A stretch of DNA of 17,331 nucleotides from an uncultured Sutterella sp. (lineage in GTDB: Bacteria > Pseudomonadota > Gammaproteobacteria > Burkholderiales > Burkholderiaceae_F), in NCBI GenBank assembly GCA_934249275.1, contig CAKQKT010000035.1:1-17331 (forward strand). The letters run 5' to 3'. The position numbers and the translations under genes are program-made. The notes beneath the pieces were generated by a model. That model was given only the letters and a program-made list of their open reading frames with translations. It was not told the DNA's origin and did no database searches. The stretch's first letter is position 1; each line of letters begins with the position of its first letter. This document shows, piece by piece, positions 13,045-17,331 of the stretch.

Positions 13045-13523
13045 TTTTCTTGACCTTGAGGTTGGAGTCTGCCGTTGATGGCTTCGGCAGGCATGTTTTG
13101 TGAACATGACGGGACGCATCATACACAAAAAACAAACCGACTGGTCGGATTTCGATTATGTCGATTGATTAGGCAAAACCCTTATGCGGCTCATGCGGAT
13201 GATGGCGAAAAAATGATTGCATAAGACGGAATAAGGGGAAATCTGCTTAAGGTTTCGATTCTCGAGACATTGAACCGTCTGAGATGAAAAACATACCGTT
13301 CGGTCGGTTCATGGCGGGAGAGGAAGACTGCAGAGGCGACCTGCCGGCCGGCATTTCGTATAAGCCGAGAAAACCCGCATGCATGCGCGTGTTCGCTCTC
13401 CTTACAATTGATTTGACTGCGGCTCAGCGAAGCTCAGGCATGTACGGCCGCAGTTCGCCTGCGTTTTCATGTGCCGGGCGGCTGTTTCTTCAATCATTCG
13501 CTCATTCGCCCGCTGCGTTCGTC
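13045..13523. other. Intergenic region between the divergent urdA-like gene and the MFS remnant
   Basis: Beyond the possible urdA promoter, I see a pair of 7-base arms, CTTATGC (13181-13187) and GCATAAG (13219-13225), and no convincing gene. The frame entering the MFS remnant is open from 13284, but its residues before 13524 look like random translation. Confidence 0.5.
13118..13151 (-). promoter_or_regulatory. Possible promoter and operator of the urdA-like gene
   Basis: On the minus strand a TATGAT (13123-13118) could be a -10, giving a start near 13111 and a leader of about 67 nt. The imperfect palindrome AAACCGACTGGTCGGATT (plus strand 13134-13151) covers the -35 region and resembles operators of TetR-type repressors. 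No FNR-type box is seen here, unlike in front of fccA and the DUF3100 gene. Confidence 0.35.
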
Positions 13524-13853
13524 ATGCGTTTCCCATCCGTCAACAGTTTTGTCGCTCCGTTTGCCGCCGCGCCCGCTCTTGACGGCTGGGTGACGGTTTC
13601 GACGGGCTTCGTGATCGTTGCGCTCATTTCCGAAGGCCGGATCACGCTTGCCGATGCGTCGCTTCTGGCGGGCTGCTTCATGGCGGGCACCTTTGTCGGC
13701 GGCGGCCTCATCGGGCGGCTGGCCGACCGCTTCGGACGCCGAATCTTCGCGAGGATTCTTCTTCCTCTTGCCGTTCCGCTTTTTGCCGTGCCGCTCTTCA
13801 TCAACGACGTCGACGTGCTCTGCCTCGGGATTCTTCCTGCCGGCCGCGATTGA
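13524..13853 (+). pseudogene. Remnant of a major facilitator superfamily (MFS) transporter, N-terminal helices only
   Basis: The frame from ATG 13524 encodes 109 residues that match the start of an MFS carrier: a first helix with an Asp-Gly (ALDGWVTVSTGFVIVALISE), a second helix (LLAGCFMAGTFVGGG) ending in the MFS loop 2-3 motif GRLADRFGRR, and a third helix (ILLPLAVPLFAVPLF). It stops after ILPAGRD, roughly a quarter of the usual 400-450 residues. I found no continuation in the other plus-strand frames up to 14190. There is no good ribosome site at 13524. The gene was therefore truncated by deletion, not by one point mutation. A functional 3-helix product is unlikely. Confidence 0.7.
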
Positions 13854-14062
13854 CCGGTTTTTTCCAATTTGGCGACATTCGTCTCTTCCTGATGCGGACG
13901 GAAGGCCATTCTCTGAAAATGAGACGCAAAGAGCGACAATGCGTGCAGTTGGATTCCGTTCGCGCAATGATGCGTGAGGACGGCTCAAAACCGTGCGTCC
14001 GGCGCATGGCGTTTCGGCGAGATTTTTTATGCTGTCTTTAGCCGATTGCTTGTCAAACGGGT

Positions 14063-14096
14063 AAAATGCCATTCATCTAAAAGAGAATCATTTTCC
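14063..14096 (+). promoter_or_regulatory. feoAB promoter with probable Fur box
   Basis: CTAAAAGAGAATCATTTTC (14078-14096) agrees with the Fur consensus GATAATGATAATCATTATC at 13 of 19 positions and is best in its right half. TAAAAT at 14063-14068 could be the -10, placing the start near 14075 and the Fur box at the start of the transcript, where repression by iron-loaded Fur would be effective. No strong -35 is seen. Confidence 0.5.
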
Positions 14097-14114
14097 TTCT
14101 CAGTTCCGCATTCT

Positions 14115-14148
14115 CTGCAGGTCTCGCGATCCCCTAGCGAGCCCGCAG
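14115..14148 (+). other. Hairpin in the feoA leader
   Basis: CTGC-A-GG-T-CTCGC (14115-14127) can pair with GCGAG-C-CC-GCAG (14137-14148) with one bulge and one mismatch. It ends about 42 bases before the feoA start, which lacks a good ribosome site. Its role is unknown. Confidence 0.35.
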
Positions 14149-14190
14149 GGTCGGCTGAAAGAAGACAGAACTCCCATTCAACAATTAAAA

Positions 14191-14442
14191 ATGTCCGAAA
14201 CATTTACTCTGGACAAGGCCGCCATCGGGGATGAGCTCGAGGTGGTCGGCGTTCATGCCGAAGGCGCTCCCGAAGACTGGGAGATTTGGCTTGAGGAAAT
14301 CGGCTTCACCGCGGGCGAACCGTGCGTGGTGCTGCAGAAGGCTGCGCTCGGCGGAGATCCGATTGCGGTCCGCATCGGCGTATCCACGTTTGCGCTGAGG
14401 CTTGTGGAAGCCCGCTGCATCGAAGTGAGGAGGCGCAGCTGA
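14191..14442 (+). CDS. feoA: Ferrous iron transport protein A (FeoA)
   Basis: An 83-residue cytoplasmic SH3-like protein that assists the FeoB iron permease. It shows the FeoA layout: an initial strand-rich part (AIGDELEVVGV), the conserved L-E-E-I-G-F-T-A-G-E segment (about 34-43), GGDPIAVRIGVSTFALR and a final strand with ARCIEV. ATG 14191 is preceded by an A-rich stretch without a clear Shine-Dalgarno sequence. Its TGA overlaps the feoB ATG by one base (TGATG), so translation is coupled. An upstream Fur box suggests expression under iron limitation. The identity is strongly supported by the adjacent feoB. Confidence 0.9.
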   Translation: MSETFTLDKAAIGDELEVVGVHAEGAPEDWEIWLEEIGFTAGEPCVVLQKAALGGDPIAVRIGVSTFALRLVEARCIEVRRRS

Positions 14443-16289
14443 TGGCCGTCTCTCCCGTCGACATTTATCCGTCCGGTCCTCTCGTTGCGATGCTCGGCAA
14501 TCCGAATGCCGGCAAGACGTCGCTCTTCAACATTCTCACGGGCTCGAAGCAGAAGGTCGCCAATTATGCGGGTGTGACCGTCGAGCGCGTCGAGGGCCAT
14601 CTCCTGGGCGCTTCGCAGAAAATCCGCGTGCTCGACCTTCCGGGCACGTATTCCTTCCATCCACGCTCTCCCGACGAAAAGGTCACGATCGACGTTCTCA
14701 AGGGCGTCGCACGAGGCGAGCGCAAGCCCGACCTCGTCGTCTGCGTTCTGGATGCCACGAATCTGAGGCGCGGCCTCAAGCTCGTCATGGCCGCGCAGCG
14801 CCTGCGCCTGCCCGTCGTTGTTGCCGTCAACATGATGGACCTGGCGCGCCGCCGCGGCATTCAGCTCAATCCCGAGGATCTCTCCCGCGAGCTCGGCGTG
14901 CCCGTGGTCGAAACGATCGCCGTGCGCAGGCAGGGCATCGACAGGCTGACGGCTCTTCTTTCCGATACGGCCTCGTGGGCCGGCTGGGTGCCGGCTCCGA
15001 CGGACGAGGACGACCTTGCGCGCCTCAACCGCATCCTGAAGAAGCTCGGCCTCGACAAGATCTTCCCGGACGAATTCTCAGACCGCATCGACCGCATCGT
15101 GCTCAATCCGTGGCTCGGCGTGTCGATTCTGATGCTCATTCTGTTCTTCGTCTTCCAGGCGGTGTTCGCCTGGTCGGCCTATCCGATGGAATGGATTGAA
15201 GAGGGCTTCAATCTGCTGGGCGACCTTTGCGCGACCTATCTTCCGGACGGCTTCGTGAAGGATCTGCTCGTCAATGCCGTCATCGGCGGCGTGGGCGGCG
15301 TGGTGGTGTTCCTGCCGCAGATTCTGATTCTGTTCTTCTTCATCCTGTTGATGGAGGAGTCGGGCTATCTGCCGCGAGCGGCCTTCCTGCTTGACCGCAC
15401 GATGGGGTCGGTGGGGCTTTCGGGCCGCTCCTTCCTGCCGCTGCTTTCGGGCTATGCCTGCGCGGTGCCGGCCATCATGGCGGCCCGCATCGTCGGCAAC
15501 CAGCGCGACCGTTGGGCGACGATCGCGATTGCGCCGCTCCTCACCTGCGGCGCGCGCCTTCCGGTCTATGCCGTGATGATTGCGGCCTTCGTGCCCAAGG
15601 CTTCCGTCTGCGGCTTCGGCCTGCAGGGGCTGGTGCTCTTTGCGCTCTACTGTCTGGGCATGGCCGGCGCGCTCGTCGTCGCCTGGATTCTCAAGCACAC
15701 GACCGGAAAGGGCGAGAGCCGAACGCTCATGCTCGAACTGCCGAGCTACCACCTGCCGCGAATCGATGCGCTTGCGCACGGCCTCTGGCAGCGTGCAAGC
15801 ATCTATCTGCAGAAGGTCGGCACGATCATTCTGGCGCTCACGGTCTTCCTGTGGGTGCTGACCACCTTCCCGGGCGCTCCCGAGGGCGCGACGGGCCCCG
15901 CGATCAACTACAGCTTTGCGGGCATGCTCGGCCGCCTGATGCAGCCGCTCTTTGAGCCGATCGGCTTCAACTGGCAGATGTGCGTCTCGCTCGTCCCCGC
16001 CATGGGCGCGCGCGAAGTCGCCGTTTCGGTGCTCGGCACGCTCTACGCAACCGCCGGCGAAGCCGAGGACGCCCTCGTGCCGATCCTGCAGCACAGCTGG
16101 TCGATCCCGATGGGCCTCTCCTTCCTCGCCTTCTTCGTCTTCAGCCCGTCGTGCTTCGCGACGCTCGCCGCCATCCGGCGCGAAATGGGCACCTGGAAGG
16201 CGCCCGCGGTCCTGTGGGTGGCGTACACGCTCCTGGCCTACGCCTTCTCCTTCGTCGTCTACCACATCGCTCTTTGGGTCTGCGGCTAG
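14442..16289 (+). CDS. feoB: Ferrous iron permease FeoB
   Basis: A 615-residue inner-membrane Fe(II) transporter with an N-terminal G domain. ATG 14442 overlaps the feoA stop and is preceded by GAGGAGG inside feoA; an open frame extends 40 codons upstream but runs inside feoA. G-domain motifs: G1 GNPNAGKT (residues 19-26), the switch segment NYAGVTVE (41-48), G3 DLPG (65-68) and G4 NMMD (130-133). The membrane part carries both gate regions, LLSGYACAVPAIMAAR and, later, GAREVAVSVLG with SPSCFATLAAIRRE. The protein is shorter than E. coli FeoB (about 770 residues) and ends right after the last membrane helix (HIALWVCG), without a FeoC-type extension. The first gate has Ala where E. coli has Asn (CNVPA). 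No feoC follows. Confidence 0.95.
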   Translation: MAVSPVDIYPSGPLVAMLGNPNAGKTSLFNILTGSKQKVANYAGVTVERVEGHLLGASQKIRVLDLPGTYSFHPRSPDEKVTIDVLKGVARGERKPDLVVCVLDATNLRRGLKLVMAAQRLRLPVVVAVNMMDLARRRGIQLNPEDLSRELGVPVVETIAVRRQGIDRLTALLSDTASWAGWVPAPTDEDDLARLNRILKKLGLDKIFPDEFSDRIDRIVLNPWLGVSILMLILFFVFQAVFAWSAYPMEWIEEGFNLLGDLCATYLPDGFVKDLLVNAVIGGVGGVVVFLPQILILFFFILLMEESGYLPRAAFLLDRTMGSVGLSGRSFLPLLSGYACAVPAIMAARIVGNQRDRWATIAIAPLLTCGARLPVYAVMIAAFVPKASVCGFGLQGLVLFALYCLGMAGALVVAWILKHTTGKGESRTLMLELPSYHLPRIDALAHGLWQRASIYLQKVGTIILALTVFLWVLTTFPGAPEGATGPAINYSFAGMLGRLMQPLFEPIGFNWQMCVSLVPAMGAREVAVSVLGTLYATAGEAEDALVPILQHSWSIPMGLSFLAFFVFSPSCFATLAAIRREMGTWKAPAVLWVAYTLLAYAFSFVVYHIALWVCG

Positions 16290-16678
16290 GCGAAGCGGAT
16301 TGTTCCTCAGACATGTCCTCATGTCTGAGGAGAACAGGCTGTTCTGAAAAACGGGCGCTGCTGACGAATGCGGCGCCCGTCTTCGCATGGTTCAGGCATT
16401 GTTTCTGCGGGCATTTCGTTTTTCGGATCGGGACAGTATTGTCATTTTCGAAAAATGCTTATTCGCATTTTGCAAGTTCTTTTCGGGAAAGTGGTCATGG
16501 TTGAAAATCTGCGGGTTGACTACACTCTTCACCATGACGCAGAAGGAGTCGCACAACGACCGATTCAGTCTTGAGGCCGCATGGCGGCCTTCATGAGGCT
16601 GATGCGCTTTTTCTGCCTGTGACTTTTGCTGCAACGACGAATCCGCCGCTGTAGCCCACTTAAAGGACAACACACAAA
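16290..16678. other. Intergenic region between feoB and the dsbA-like gene
   Basis: Apart from the feoB hairpins, it holds an AT-rich patch with overlapping symmetric elements: CATTTT-CG-AAAAATG (16443-16457) and AAAATGC-N6-GCATTTT (16452-16471). TTGACT at 16516-16521 could be a -35, without a clear -10. No gene is supported. Confidence 0.5.
16304..16380 (+). terminator. Hairpins after feoB
   Basis: TCCTCAGACATG (16304-16315) pairs perfectly with CATGTCTGAGGA (16320-16331) over loop TCCT, but no T-run follows. A second stem pairs ACGGGCGC (16351-16358) with GCGCCCGT (16373-16380). On the minus strand this second stem is followed by TTTTT, so it would also stop antisense transcription. Together they probably end the feo transcript. 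Confidence 0.6.
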
Positions 16679-17331
16679 ATGCTTCGCCGCACGCTTCTTT
16701 CCGCAGCCGCCAGCGCTGCGCTGATCTGCTCCGTTTCCGCTCCGGCCTTCGCCGGCACGCTCGGCACGGACTACATCGTTCTCGACACGCCGCTTTCCAA
16801 CGCCCAGGGCACCCTCATCAAGGTCTTCTCCTATGACTGCCCGTTCTGCTTCAAGTACGACGTGGGCGTCGATCCGAAGGTCATGCCGCGCATCGAAAAG
16901 GAAGTCGGTCTGAAGTTCAAGCCGATGCACCTCGAAACGAAGGGCAAGTACGGCCGTCAGGCGAGCGTCTTCCTCGCCATGTGCATGCTCCGCGATGAAA
17001 AGGCGGGCGTTTCCATCGAAGACAAGAACTCTCTCTTCAAGAAGGCCAAGGACGCCGTCTATCAGGCTTATCACAAGAAGCAGGAACGCTGGACCTCCGG
17101 CGAAGCCGCCTTCCTCAAGACGATGACGGACGCCACGGGACTCACCACCGACGACTATGAAAAGGCCAAGGCCGATCCGGCCGTCACGGCTCTCGCCGAC
17201 AGCTGGAAGGGAACCTATCCGGTCGCCAAGATCCAGGGCATTCCGGCCTACGTCGTCAACGGCAAGTACCTCATCATGACGAAGTCCATCCGCAACTTCG
17301 ACGGCATGGTCGCGCTCGTCAAGGAACTCGC
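16679..17331 (+). CDS. dsbA: DsbA-like periplasmic thiol:disulfide oxidoreductase (3' end cut by window edge)
   Basis: An exported thioredoxin-fold protein that would introduce or rearrange disulfides in periplasmic proteins. ATG 16679 follows AAAGGA (16662-16667) by 11 bases. The signal peptide (MLRRTLLSAAASAALICSVS, then APAFA) should be cut near residue 25. The active site is Cys54-Pro-Phe-Cys57 within FSYDCPFCFKY; E. coli DsbA has CPHC, so the redox potential may differ. The helical insert spans about residues 65-175, and the cis-Pro loop is GIPAYVVNGKY (Pro189). The frame is open to the window end at residue 217, and E. coli DsbA has 208, so only a few residues are missing. One extra Cys (102) lies in the helical domain. 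DsbL-like specialised forms are an alternative; the partner gene lies beyond the window. Confidence 0.88.
   Translation, partial: MLRRTLLSAAASAALICSVSAPAFAGTLGTDYIVLDTPLSNAQGTLIKVFSYDCPFCFKYDVGVDPKVMPRIEKEVGLKFKPMHLETKGKYGRQASVFLAMCMLRDEKAGVSIEDKNSLFKKAKDAVYQAYHKKQERWTSGEAAFLKTMTDATGLTTDDYEKAKADPAVTALADSWKGTYPVAKIQGIPAYVVNGKYLIMTKSIRNFDGMVALVKEL

Larger units (their letters stand above)
13854..14190. other. Intergenic region ahead of feoA
   Basis: A T-run after the MFS remnant (13858-13864) is not preceded by a clear hairpin. The last 150 bases hold the presumed feo promoter, Fur box and leader hairpin, listed separately. I see no gene in 13854-14040. Confidence 0.5.

Noticed and set aside
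11371..13053. A 560-codon plus-strand open frame opposite the urdA-like gene
   Set aside because: It is a shadow of the flavoprotein codons, rich in Asp, Val, Gly and Ala, without motifs.
13284..13523. Upstream extension of the MFS remnant frame
   Set aside because: The added 80 residues have no membrane pattern or family match and probably represent an open frame by chance.
16321..16347. An 8-codon frame (MSEENRLF) within the feoB terminator
   Set aside because: It lies in the hairpin arm, has no ribosome site, and is too short to support.
15078..16388. A 436-codon minus-strand open frame opposite feoB
   Set aside because: Arg/Glu/Asp/His-rich shadow translation; feoB on the other strand is certain.

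Overview
The window comes from a GC-rich, anaerobically respiring proteobacterium. A tetraheme fumarate reductase, a urocanate-reductase-like flavoenzyme, CRP/FNR-type palindromes, a sigma-54 promoter, FeoAB and a periplasmic thiol oxidoreductase together fit a gut betaproteobacterium of the Sutterella/Parasutterella type (Burkholderiales). That placement is inference from gene content and GC-rich codon use; there is no rRNA or other phylogenetic marker here.

Layout. (1) 1-4240, plus strand: the 3' end of an M20D amidohydrolase gene with its terminator; a 707-base gap with a perfect FNR box, a C-rich/G-poor tract and an 11-bp hairpin; then a three-gene unit of DUF3100 membrane protein, small membrane protein and AbgB-like M20 amidohydrolase, closed by a terminator. 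This looks like uptake and cleavage of amide-linked amino-acid conjugates. (2) 4300-4836: a textbook sigma-54 promoter drives only the scar of a polar amino-acid ABC transporter, in which the start of the binding-protein gene is joined to what looks like the last codons of the ATPase gene. (3) 4925-5176: a solitary DinJ/RelB-type antitoxin with no toxin beside it. (4) 5326-8296: an operator-rich promoter, a tetraheme flavocytochrome c fumarate reductase (fccA) and a LysR regulator. (5) 8468-13044, minus strand: two tandem DIP1984-family genes behind a DUF4261 gene, an AlkD-like DNA alkylation repair gene, and a heme-free FMN/FAD flavoprotein whose active-site residues match urocanate reductase. 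(6) 13524-16380, plus strand: an MFS transporter remnant, then feoA-feoB under a probable Fur box. (7) 16679-17331: a DsbA-like gene that runs off the end.

How the genes work together. The theme is amino-acid-based anaerobic metabolism: conjugates are imported and hydrolysed, while fumarate and probably urocanate (from histidine) serve as periplasmic electron acceptors. Feo supplies ferrous iron, which anaerobic heme enzymes need. Several relics (ABC scar, MFS fragment, orphan antitoxin) show that the segment has undergone deletion and decay. The most promising under-described items are the DUF3100/small-membrane-protein pair, the UrdA-like reductase, and the DUF4261-DIP1984-DIP1984 gene set.
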